A stretch of DNA of 21,251 nucleotides from CAYRVX01 sp964642165 (GTDB lineage Bacteria > Planctomycetota > Phycisphaerae > SM23-33): positions 1 through 21,251 of the forward strand of contig CAZXOC010000113.1 in the NCBI GenBank assembly GCA_964642165.1, given 5' to 3'. The translations under genes and the position numbers were made by a program. The notes beneath the pieces were generated by a model, which saw only the letters and a program-made list of their open reading frames with translations, did no database searches and was not told the DNA's origin. Below are positions 9,552 through 16,797 of the stretch, piece by piece (the stretch's first letter is position 1; every line of letters begins with the position of its first letter).

Positions 9552-11020
9552 AGACGGTTTTCGACAAGTCGGTTCCCGGCCGGCGGGCGGTGCGCATCGT
9601 GCCCAGCGGCGTCGAGACGCCCGTGCCGATCAAGCCCGAGCTGCTCCGCGGCGATCCGCCCGACCTGCCGGAGCTGGGCGAGCTGGACGTCGTGCGGCAC
9701 TTCACGGAGCTGAGCCGGAGGAACTTCGGCGTCGATTCGGGCTTCTACCCGCTCGGCTCGTGCACGATGAAGTACAACCCGAAGGTCACCGAGCGCGTCG
9801 CGCACTACCCGGGCTTCGCCTACCTGCACCCGCTGCTGCCGCAGCTTCCCGGCGGGGAGATGATGGTCCAGGGGGCGCTGGCCGTGCTGCACGAGATGGA
9901 TCGCCTGCTGTCGGAGATCTGCGGCATGGCGGCGTTCACGATGCAGCCGCTGGCAGGCGCCCACGGCGAGCTGACCGGCGTGATGGTCATCGCCGCCTAC
10001 CACAAGGACCGCGGCAGCGAGAAGACGACCGTCCTGATCCCCGACAGCGCTCACGGCACGAACCCCGCCAGCGCCGCCATCGCCGGCTTCGGCGTTCGGA
10101 GCATTCCGTCGGACGCAAACGGCGTGATGGACGTCGAGGCCCTGAAGGCCGCCCTCGACGACAAGGTCGCCGCCCTGATGCTCACCTGCCCCAACACGCT
10201 GGGGCTGTTCAACCCGCGAATCCGGGAGATCGCCGACCTGATCCACGGCGTCGACGGGCTGATGTACTGCGACGGTGCGAACCTCAACGCCTTGCTCGGG
10301 CACTGCCGGCCGGGCGACGTGGGCTTCGATATCGTCCACGTCAACCTGCACAAGACGTTCGCCACGCCCCACGGCGGGGGCGGGCCCGGCGCGGGACCCG
10401 TCGGCGTGGTCGAGAAGCTCGTGCCGTACTTGCCCACGTCGGTCATCTGCGAGCGCCCGGACGGGTCGTACTACCTGGACTACGACCGCCCGAAGTCCAT
10501 CGGCTACATCGCCCCGTTCTACGGCAACTTCGCGATCATCCTCCGGGCCTACGCCTACCTCCTGCTGCTGGGCGAGGAGGGGCTGCGGCGCGTCTCGGAG
10601 AACGCCGTGCTGAACGCCAACTACATCCTGGCGCGGCTGAGGGGGCACTACGACCTGCCGTACGACCGAATCTGCAAGCATGAATGCGTGTTCTCGGCGG
10701 CCGGCCAGGCGGCCCACGGCGTCCGGGCGCTCCACGTCGCCAAGGCGCTGATCGATCGCGGCTTCCACCCCCCGACGGTCTACTTCCCCCTGACCGTCAA
10801 GGAGAGCCTGATGATCGAGCCGACCGAGACCGAGTCGAAGGAGATGCTCGACGCCTTCAGCGAGGCGATGATCGAGATCGCCGATCTTGCCGAGCGCGAT
10901 CCGGCGCAGATCCTCGAGTGCCCGACGACCACCCCCGTCGGCCAACTGGACGAGACGCGCGCCGCCCGCCGGCCCGACGTGGCGCAACTGGCACGAGGCG
11001 AAGGTGAAGGCGCCGAGTGA
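9548..11020 (+). CDS. gcvPB: Glycine dehydrogenase (decarboxylating) subunit 2
   Basis: PLP-binding half of the split P protein, 490 residues, normal for the family. The cofactor lysine is Lys269 in HVNLHKTFATPHGGGG. Other family signatures are FYPLGSCTMKYNPK near residue 68, PLAGAHGELTGVMV, and DSAHGTNPASAA. The start is GTG 9548, inside the GTGA overlap with the end of gcvPA; the protein then begins with KTVFDKSVPGRRA, as relatives do. The 3' end overlaps the predicted lipB start by 17 bases. Split P proteins are common in thermophiles, Gram-positives and many environmental lineages, unlike the fused form of E. coli. Confidence 0.96.
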
Positions 11021-11762
11021 GCCTGCCCGCTTCGCCGGCATCCCCTGGCCGCCGGCTGCCGAGACGCAGCCGGGCGCCGAGCTGCTGACCTGCGACCTGG
11101 GGCGTGCGGCCTACCGGCCGACGCTCGCGCTCCAGCAGCGCCTGCTCGCACGCGTGCAGGGGGGGGATTCGCGCGCGTATCTCCTCCTCGTGGAGCACGA
11201 CCCGCCCGTGATCACGCTCGGGCGGCGCGCGCGGGACGAGCACGTCGTCGCCTCACCGCGGCAGCTTGCCGCCGCCGGCGTGGAGCTCGTAGCGTGCCGC
11301 CGGGGAGGCGACGTGACCTGGCACGGCCCGGGGCAGCTCGTGGCCTACCCGATCCTGCGGCTGGACCCGCGCCGCCGCACGGTGCACGGCTACGTCCGCA
11401 GCCTGGAACAGGCCGTCATCGACCTGCTGGCGCGGTTCGGCATCGCCGGAGACCGGCGCCGAGGCCACACCGGCGTGTGGGTCGGGCGCGAGAAGATCGC
11501 CGCGATCGGCGTGGCCGTCCGCCGCTGGGTGGTGTACCACGGGCTGGCGCTGAACGTATCGGCCGACACGAGCGGCTTCGACGCCATCGTGCCCTGCGGC
11601 ATCCGCGACGCATCCGTCACCAGCCTGTCGCGCCTGAGCGGACGCGACGTGAGCGTCGACGAGGTCAAGCCCCTCCTGCTGGAATGTCTCTCCGGCGCCC
11701 TGGGCTTCGGCCGCGTACGCCGCGTGCTCGCCGCAGGAGCGCCTGCTTCCCCGCCTCGCTGA
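11004..11762 (+). CDS. lipB: Octanoyltransferase
   Basis: Transfers octanoate from acyl carrier protein to lipoyl domains such as GcvH, the first step of lipoate assembly. Family motifs are all visible: R99-G-G-D-V-T-W-H-G-P-G-Q, the catalytic lysine K164 in EKIAAIGVAV, and the catalytic cysteine C198 in VPCGI. The 252 residues are slightly longer than typical because of an N-terminal leader and a basic C-terminal tail. GTG 11004 was chosen since GAGG lies 5 bases upstream and it overlaps gcvPB by only 17 bases; the frame stays open further upstream inside gcvPB, so the start is less certain than the product. Placement at the end of the gcv operon matches its use on GcvH. LipA, which inserts sulfur, is not in the window. 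Confidence 0.93.
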   Translation: MKAPSEPARFAGIPWPPAAETQPGAELLTCDLGRAAYRPTLALQQRLLARVQGGDSRAYLLLVEHDPPVITLGRRARDEHVVASPRQLAAAGVELVACRRGGDVTWHGPGQLVAYPILRLDPRRRTVHGYVRSLEQAVIDLLARFGIAGDRRRGHTGVWVGREKIAAIGVAVRRWVVYHGLALNVSADTSGFDAIVPCGIRDASVTSLSRLSGRDVSVDEVKPLLLECLSGALGFGRVRRVLAAGAPASPPR

Positions 11763-11816
11763 CGAGGGCCCGGTCGTTCTCGGCCGGGGCCTCGGGAAAC
11801 GGCGCGGGCGCAGGAA

Positions 11817-11849
11817 AGGGGCGCGCCGGCCGATGCGAGGCGCGCCCCT
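11817..11849 (-). terminator. Intrinsic-type hairpin, mainly for the minus-strand LEPR-XLL gene
   Basis: A perfect 11-bp stem (11817-11827 with 11839-11849) around an 11-base loop. Read on the minus strand it is followed by TTTCCT, a short T-rich stretch. It lies in the 140-bp gap between convergent lipB and the LEPR-XLL gene and may work in both directions. Confidence 0.65.
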
Positions 11850-11855
11850 GTCGTC

Positions 11856-11881
11856 GCGGCCTGCCCGTTGAGGCAGGCCGC
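11856..11881. terminator. Second convergent-gap hairpin
   Basis: A perfect 10-bp stem (11856-11865 with 11872-11881) with a 6-base loop, six bases beyond the first hairpin. On the plus strand it is followed by T-containing but not T-run sequence. Together the two hairpins probably insulate the convergent transcripts. Confidence 0.55.
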
Positions 11882-11902
11882 GGGGCTTGCGTTGTTGCGT
11901 TC

Positions 11903-14900
11903 CTATGTCAGCGACTGCGGCTCGGTGCCCGCGGCGCCGGGCCAGGGCTTGCCGGGCTTCCACGTCCACTTCTCGCCCGTGTCCGTGTCGCGGTAGTTGA
12001 CGGACTTGATCTGCCAGTTCTCCGCGGCCCCGAGCACGTGGAGTTCGTAGGCATCCGTGTCCTGGGCGTTCAGCACGCTCACGCCGCCCATCCTGGCGGC
12101 CCAGAAGCCGCTGTCGATGCCCACGACCCCGAGCGTCTCGCCCTTGGCGACCTTCCAGCCCTTCACCGCGATCGAGCGGATCTGCCCGGCCTCGTCGAAG
12201 ATCTGCGTGTCCAGGTCGATCCCGGCCAGGAACTCGCCGCCGTTCGTCGCGCCGAGCGTCAGGCCCAGCATGTCCCCGCTGGCCATCACGGTCGCTGCCA
12301 GGACCCAGCGCCCGACGGTCAGCTTGCCCATGTCGCCGTCGATCGCCCAGCTTCCGCTGGTCAGGTCGGCCGCGATCTTGGCGCTGCCGAGCGCCGAACC
12401 CTTCGTGACGTTCTCGCCGCGGACGGACAGGTCGGCGCCGAAGGTGCCTTCGACCGCGTCGATGCCCTTCTTGACGTTGCCCTTGAGCCCGGTGATGTTG
12501 ATCGCCTTGATGCTGTCGGCGTCCAGTGTGCCGGAGCCCCAGCGTTGGGCCTTGACCGTGCCGAGCGCGTCGCTGACCGAGACGTTGGCGCTGTCGATGT
12601 CGCCGGCCGTCAGGGACTTCAGCCCACCCTTCAGGTTGGCCTGCCAGCCGTCGACGGTACCCTTGACGGTGACCTTGCCGGCGCTGTTGGCGACGTCCCA
12701 TACCGCGTCGCCGACGCCGCCGGCGATGGTCGCGCTGCCCAGCGAGTTGCCCTTCTTGTCCGCGCCGTCGAGGTCCAGGTCGGCCTGGAAGTCGCCGGCC
12801 AGGGCGGCGATGCCCTTCTTGGCATTGGCCTTCCGGCCCTTCATGGTGAGCTTGCCGAGCCACGACCCGGCGATCGCGTCGGCCGCGGCGTCGGTGTCGA
12901 GCCACTCCGTGGCCGTCAAGGCGCCGATCGGCAGGGCGTGGGTACTCAGGGCCGTGTCGGCCACGCGCCCGAGGGTGATGACGATCTTGTCCTTGGCGCC
13001 CACGGTCGCGTCGCCGGCGATGTCGATGACGTGCCCGGCGTCGACGTTGCCGAGCTGGAGCGTCTTGACCAGGCCGGGCACCATGACGTTGCCGGCCAGG
13101 TCGGCCGTCTTGCCGAGGATCTTGCCGACGTCGCCCTCGGCGATGATGTTGCCGATCGGCGTGCCGGGCACCGTGCCGCCCTTCGTCGCGAAGGACAGCG
13201 CGCTCGTGGCGCTGGTATCGGTCAGGAGGATCTGCTCGATGACGAGGTCGGTGCCCTCGACCGTGATCTTCTTGCCCGTCTGGATGTCCTGCGTGATATC
13301 GCCGGCCAGGAAGATGCTTGCCGTGCCGCCGCCCTTCAGGGCCACGGTCACGGTCGTGCCGTCGGCGTCCTGGAAGGTCAGCGAGCCGGCGTGCTCCTCG
13401 CCGATGGTGTAGCCGCCCTTGACGATGACGTCGGCGCTGTTGGTCCAGACGAGGTTGTTGCTCTTGCTGGCCTCGTCGGGCAAGGCGTTCGTCGAGTCGA
13501 TCTGGAGCGCCACGTAGTAGCTTCCGGGCGCCGCGTCGGTCGGGATGATGCCCGCGATGTCGTGGACGAGGTCCGCCCCCGCGTCGACGCCCTGGTCCCA
13601 GGCTGCCTGGTAGAAGACGATGTCGTCCCCGTTGCCCCAGACCTCGTCGACGGACAGGTGGGCTTCGTACTGGAAGGTCTCCGTCACGTTGGTGCTGCCG
13701 AGGTTCTGGACGCGGACCTGTCCGAGCAGGGCGGTGCCGGGCGCGTAGGCGCCCGCGTCGATGTGCAGTTGGGAGACGTCGAGGTCGGACTCGGCCGGGG
13801 CGACGTCGTAGACGTACGCCGAGCCGGAGTCGTCGCCCTTGTCGTCGTGCCGGTAGGCCCCGACGATGGCGTTCTGCCCGCTGACGGCGACGGCCTGCCC
13901 GAAGGCGTCTCCGGCGGTGCTGCCGGTCGCGACGAGCTTGGCGGTCTCGGCCCAGCCGGCGCCCGTATTGCGGAAGACGTAGGCCGAGCCGAAGGCCGTC
14001 GAGCCCAGCGCGTTGTCGTGCGCCCCGACGACGGCCGTGGCGCCGTCAATGCCGACGGACCAGCCGAACGCGTCGCCGGCCTGGCCGTCGCTGGCGGTCA
14101 GCATGGCGGCCTCTTCCCAGCCCTGAACGCCCTTCTCGAAGACGTAGGCCGCCCCGGTGCCGCCGTTGGCGGACCGGGCACCGATGGCCATGGCGATGCC
14201 GTTCAGGGCGACGCTGGAGCCGAAGTGGTCGCCGGCCTGTCCGCCCGCGGGCGCCAGCAGGGCGACCTGGGTCCAGAGACCGGAGATCACCTCGCGGTAC
14301 ACGATGACCGATCCGCTGTCGAGCCCGCGGGGATCGTCCAGCTCCGCGCCCACGAGCACCGTGCCTCCGCTGATCGAGACGCTCCTGCCGACCCCCTCGT
14401 CCGCCTCGACGCCGATGGCGGACAACTGCGCCAGCTCCTGCCACGTGCCGTTGAACTTCTGGAAGATGTAGGCCGCGCCCGTGTGGCCGATGACGTTGTA
14501 CGCGCCCACCACCGCCGTGTCGCCGCTGATCGAGACGGAGTAGCCGAACTCGGCGCCCGTCTCGCCGTCGCTGGCCGTCAGCTTGGCGACCTGCTGCCAG
14601 GTGCCGCCCGTGTTCTGGAAGATGTAGGCCGAGCCGGAGGAGAAGCCGCCGTCGTCGTCTCCGGTGGCCCCGATGATGGCCAGGTCGCCGTAGACCCCGA
14701 CGGAGGCCCCGAAGGAGTCTCCGGCCTGGTGGTCGCTCGGCGCCAGCTTGCCCGCTTCCTGCCAGGTGCCGCCGACCTGCTCGAAGACGTAGACGGACCC
14801 CGAGTCCTTGCCGGCGTCGTCGTCGTTGGGAGCGCCGACCATGGCCGTGTGGTTACTGATCGAGACGGCCTGGCCGAACCAATCTCCCTCGGCCCCGTCG

Positions 14901-15043
14901 CCGGCGGTCAGATGGGCCAGGAACTCCAGGTCGGTGCTGCCGTTGAGCAGCAGTCTCGGCTCCAGCGGCTCCATCCCGTTTCCCCAACCTGCCTCTTCCG
15001 TCGGCAGCCCCCTGCTTCTGACCAACGAAGTGAGCATGCGCAT
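11903..15043 (-). CDS. LEPR-XLL surface protein with seven FG-GAP repeats, CARDB-like domain and duplicated C-terminal module
   Basis: A 1046-residue protein, very likely exported. Its N-terminus has no ordinary signal peptide but carries MEPLEPRLLLNG (residues 24-35), the LEPR-XLL motif of large planctomycete surface proteins. Residues about 38-413 hold seven repeats of the type FGxSVSISGDTAVVGA...SGSAYVF, which should fold as a seven-bladed FG-GAP beta-propeller; their DDD-rich loops suggest calcium binding. Residues about 415-543 resemble a CARDB adhesion domain. After a GSLTFQDADGTTVTVALKGG segment comes a Gly-rich beta region with two related copies at about 729-823 and 845-943. No PEP-CTERM, dockerin or membrane anchor is seen at the C-terminus. 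ATG 15043 is chosen because AGGAGAG lies close upstream; an ATG eight codons earlier lacks this. Likely adhesion or matrix role; the partner is unknown. Confidence 0.88.
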   Translation of the reverse strand: MRMLTSLVRSRGLPTEEAGWGNGMEPLEPRLLLNGSTDLEFLAHLTAGDGAEGDWFGQAVSISNHTAMVGAPNDDDAGKDSGSVYVFEQVGGTWQEAGKLAPSDHQAGDSFGASVGVYGDLAIIGATGDDDGGFSSGSAYIFQNTGGTWQQVAKLTASDGETGAEFGYSVSISGDTAVVGAYNVIGHTGAAYIFQKFNGTWQELAQLSAIGVEADEGVGRSVSISGGTVLVGAELDDPRGLDSGSVIVYREVISGLWTQVALLAPAGGQAGDHFGSSVALNGIAMAIGARSANGGTGAAYVFEKGVQGWEEAAMLTASDGQAGDAFGWSVGIDGATAVVGAHDNALGSTAFGSAYVFRNTGAGWAETAKLVATGSTAGDAFGQAVAVSGQNAIVGAYRHDDKGDDSGSAYVYDVAPAESDLDVSQLHIDAGAYAPGTALLGQVRVQNLGSTNVTETFQYEAHLSVDEVWGNGDDIVFYQAAWDQGVDAGADLVHDIAGIIPTDAAPGSYYVALQIDSTNALPDEASKSNNLVWTNSADVIVKGGYTIGEEHAGSLTFQDADGTTVTVALKGGGTASIFLAGDITQDIQTGKKITVEGTDLVIEQILLTDTSATSALSFATKGGTVPGTPIGNIIAEGDVGKILGKTADLAGNVMVPGLVKTLQLGNVDAGHVIDIAGDATVGAKDKIVITLGRVADTALSTHALPIGALTATEWLDTDAAADAIAGSWLGKLTMKGRKANAKKGIAALAGDFQADLDLDGADKKGNSLGSATIAGGVGDAVWDVANSAGKVTVKGTVDGWQANLKGGLKSLTAGDIDSANVSVSDALGTVKAQRWGSGTLDADSIKAINITGLKGNVKKGIDAVEGTFGADLSVRGENVTKGSALGSAKIAADLTSGSWAIDGDMGKLTVGRWVLAATVMASGDMLGLTLGATNGGEFLAGIDLDTQIFDEAGQIRSIAVKGWKVAKGETLGVVGIDSGFWAARMGGVSVLNAQDTDAYELHVLGAAENWQIKSVNYRDTDTGEKWTWKPGKPWPGAAGTEPQSLT

Positions 15044-15203
15044 GTTCTCTCTCCTGTGTTCCAGCAACGGTCAGCACGGGCGCGCCACAGAGGACACGGG
15101 TGCCGCCGCGCCGATTGCCAATGGCTCAAGTGCGCGAAGCCGCGTGGCTTTATCCCTCCTCCGCTCTCCCGAGAGACGGGTACGCCGGCCCTCGACGGAA
15201 CTC

Positions 15204-15218
15204 CGTTTCCAGGAAACG
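15204..15218. promoter_or_regulatory. 15-bp palindrome at the predicted transcription start (operator candidate)
   Basis: CGTTTCC-A-GGAAACG is a perfect inverted repeat of 7 bp around one base. It spans about +2 to +16 of the predicted minus-strand transcript, the place where a repressor would block initiation. Confidence 0.45.
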
Positions 15219-15226
15219 ACGCATCG

Positions 15227-15254
15227 ATTATACCACATGTCGCCAGGCTGTCAA
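15227..15254 (-). promoter_or_regulatory. Full-consensus sigma-70 promoter of the LEPR-XLL gene
   Basis: On the minus strand TTGACA (15249-15254) and TATAAT (15227-15232) are both perfect and are separated by 16 bp. The predicted start site is near 15220, giving a leader of about 177 bases before ATG 15043. A perfect hexamer pair stands out sharply in sequence this GC-rich. Confidence 0.85.
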
Positions 15255-15321
15255 TTGGTTCCGTGCGTTCCGCTGGGGCGGATTCTCCGCCCGAGAGCAC
15301 CGCCGGCCGACGCGGAGACGA

Positions 15322-15364
15322 CCCGGCGCGATCTGCCCCCGCCAAATCGCTCCCGGCGCGATCT
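15322..15364. repeat. 13-bp direct repeat with 30-bp period
   Basis: CCCGGCGCGATCT occurs at 15322-15334 and again at 15352-15364. The 30-bp period is about three helical turns, so both copies face the same side of the DNA. It lies upstream of both divergent genes, roughly 100-145 bp behind the minus-strand start site. Confidence 0.6.
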
Positions 15365-15462
15365 TCTGGGGGCTTCTGGCGTCTATACAGACGGCCCCGG
15401 CCAGGCAGGCCGTTCGGGCTGTGACGACCGTGAGAACCCCACAACCGGGAAAGGAAACCGCC

Positions 15463-16767
15463 ATGACACGCCGAGCTTGGACGATCGCGGCGCTCCTCCT
15501 GTTCGCCTTGGCGTCTGCCGCGGAGGGCGAGAGCGTCCACCGTGGCGACCATGCCGTCGTTCGCTACGGCGGCATCAGCGAGAAACACGCCAAGGCCATC
15601 GGCGACGTGGTCGAGGGCGCCCGTGCCGCGGCCGTCAGCCGCTACGGCTTCGACCTGCCCGACACGATCGCCGTGTCCGTCGAATGCAGCCCAAGAAAGC
15701 GAGCGCGGCTGTTCACCGACGGGCACGACAGCATGTTCCTGACGATCCGCTCCGAGCGGGACCTGCGGCGGCCGAAGTACACCGGAATCTTCCACATCTA
15801 CGGGCTGTGCCACGAGGTGGGCCACCTGACGATGTACCGGGTGATTCGCGAGCGCGGCTGGATGACCACCGCGGCGGCCGAGGGCTGGGCCCACTACCTC
15901 GGCTCGCAATTCGTCGACGCCGTCTACGAGAAGGCCGGGCAGGAGGTCTGGCCCGACCGCTACGACTACCGCACCGACGGGATGCAGCGCCTCAAGCGAC
16001 AGCTCGCTTCCCGCCCGAGCCCCGTCGCCAAGGGGGCCGGGCAATGGATGAAGCTCGGCGAGATCATCGGCGAGAAGGCCTTTGCGAAGCTGTTCGCGGC
16101 CTGGGCGAAGGCCGAGATCGACCCGGCCGACCCCGCTGCGGCGCTGCGCCGGACGTTGCTGGCGACCTGCCGGGACAAGCGTCTGGGCGCCTGGTGGAAC
16201 GAGACGGAGACGCTCTTCGTGCTCCGGCGTCCGAAGAGCGCCTTTGCGGCCAGAACGTGCAAGCCAGGCGACCTGGCGGGCGATCCGTCCGAGCTGGTCC
16301 GCGACGACGGCAAGCCGGCGGGCAAGAACAGCACCGCCGGCAGCGGGCACGCCGTGCGCTTCGACGTCAAGGGCCCCGACTGGTACCTGACGACGGTAAG
16401 CCTCCACGGCGCGCGGTACGGCTACCCCCGGCCGCCGAAGGAGGACGCCCACGTCTACCTGTGCGACGGGCAGTTCAAGCAGATCGCCGTGTTCCCCGTG
16501 CCGTACGCGAAGTTCCCCCGAGGCCCGGGCCGATGGATCCATCTCCCCGTGACGCCCACGCAAGTGCCGGCGACGTTCGTCGTCTGCGTCAGCTTCAACC
16601 CGACGGGCACCAAGGGCGTCTTCGTCAGCCGCGACGCCGAGGCTGCAGGCACGAGCCTCACGGGCCTGCCGGGCCGGCCCGGGCGAGCATTCACGCAGGG
16701 CGACTGGCTTCTCCGCGTGAAGGTCGATCGGCCGTTGACGACCAATGCGCTCAAGGCGCCGCGATGA
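15463..16767 (+). CDS. Secreted gluzincin-like metallopeptidase (HExxH)
   Basis: A 434-residue exported protein. Residues 1-20 form a signal peptide (MTRRAWTIAALLLFALASAA). The zinc motif is H117-E-V-G-H121, with a third ligand candidate E140 in AAAEGWAHYLG, the spacing of gluzincins and the peptidase MA-like group. Upstream, residues about 25-115 form the N-terminal part of that fold (VVRYGGISEKHAKAIGDVVE). From about 255 the C-terminal region looks like a beta-sandwich (GHAVRFDVKGPDWYLTTVSL onward) that may bind substrate. ATG 15463 follows AAAGGA and starts the signal peptide directly. It converges on the sulfatase at 16795, with only 27 bp between the stops. It probably cleaves protein or glycoprotein outside the cytoplasm; the substrate is unknown. 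Confidence 0.82.
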   Translation: MTRRAWTIAALLLFALASAAEGESVHRGDHAVVRYGGISEKHAKAIGDVVEGARAAAVSRYGFDLPDTIAVSVECSPRKRARLFTDGHDSMFLTIRSERDLRRPKYTGIFHIYGLCHEVGHLTMYRVIRERGWMTTAAAEGWAHYLGSQFVDAVYEKAGQEVWPDRYDYRTDGMQRLKRQLASRPSPVAKGAGQWMKLGEIIGEKAFAKLFAAWAKAEIDPADPAAALRRTLLATCRDKRLGAWWNETETLFVLRRPKSAFAARTCKPGDLAGDPSELVRDDGKPAGKNSTAGSGHAVRFDVKGPDWYLTTVSLHGARYGYPRPPKEDAHVYLCDGQFKQIAVFPVPYAKFPRGPGRWIHLPVTPTQVPATFVVCVSFNPTGTKGVFVSRDAEAAGTSLTGLPGRPGRAFTQGDWLLRVKVDRPLTTNALKAPR

Positions 16768-16797
16768 GCGCGGCGATTCCCGGATCTCCGGCGCTCA
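16765..16797. terminator. Nested inverted repeat joining two convergent stop codons
   Basis: TGAGCGC (16765-16771) pairs with GCGCTCA (16791-16797). The left arm begins with the TGA of the peptidase gene and the right arm contains the complement of the sulfatase TGA. Inside, CCGGA and TCCGG (16780-16784, 16787-16791) form a second overlapping repeat. No T-run follows, so terminator function is uncertain. Confidence 0.35.

Larger units (their letters stand above)
15044..15462. other. 419-bp divergent regulatory region
   Basis: No gene is visible between the LEPR-XLL gene (minus) and the peptidase-like gene (plus). It holds the minus-strand leader with hairpins at 15137-15150 and 15161-15179, a palindrome at 15204-15218, a consensus promoter at 15227-15254, and a 13-bp direct repeat at 15322-15364. 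For the plus gene the best -10 is TATACA at 15384-15389 without a convincing -35; its ribosome site is AAAGGA just before ATG 15463. Confidence 0.7.

Noticed and set aside
13804..14930. Tandem DNA repeats or CRISPR-like array
   Set aside because: The periodicity is at protein level (FG-GAP blades); nucleotide sequences of the units are diverged and there are no identical repeats with spacers.
15044..15220. Confident cyclic-di-GMP-I riboswitch call
   Set aside because: Only a short AAAGCC-like core and hairpin order agree. The GNRA loop and the 3' conserved half are not found, so it is kept only as a lead.
11294..15424. A 1376-codon plus-strand open frame antisense to the LEPR-XLL gene
   Set aside because: It is a mirror of a strongly coding minus-strand gene in GC-rich DNA. 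Its translation is Arg/Val/Gly/Asp-rich with no domain, while the minus strand has seven clear FG-GAP repeats.
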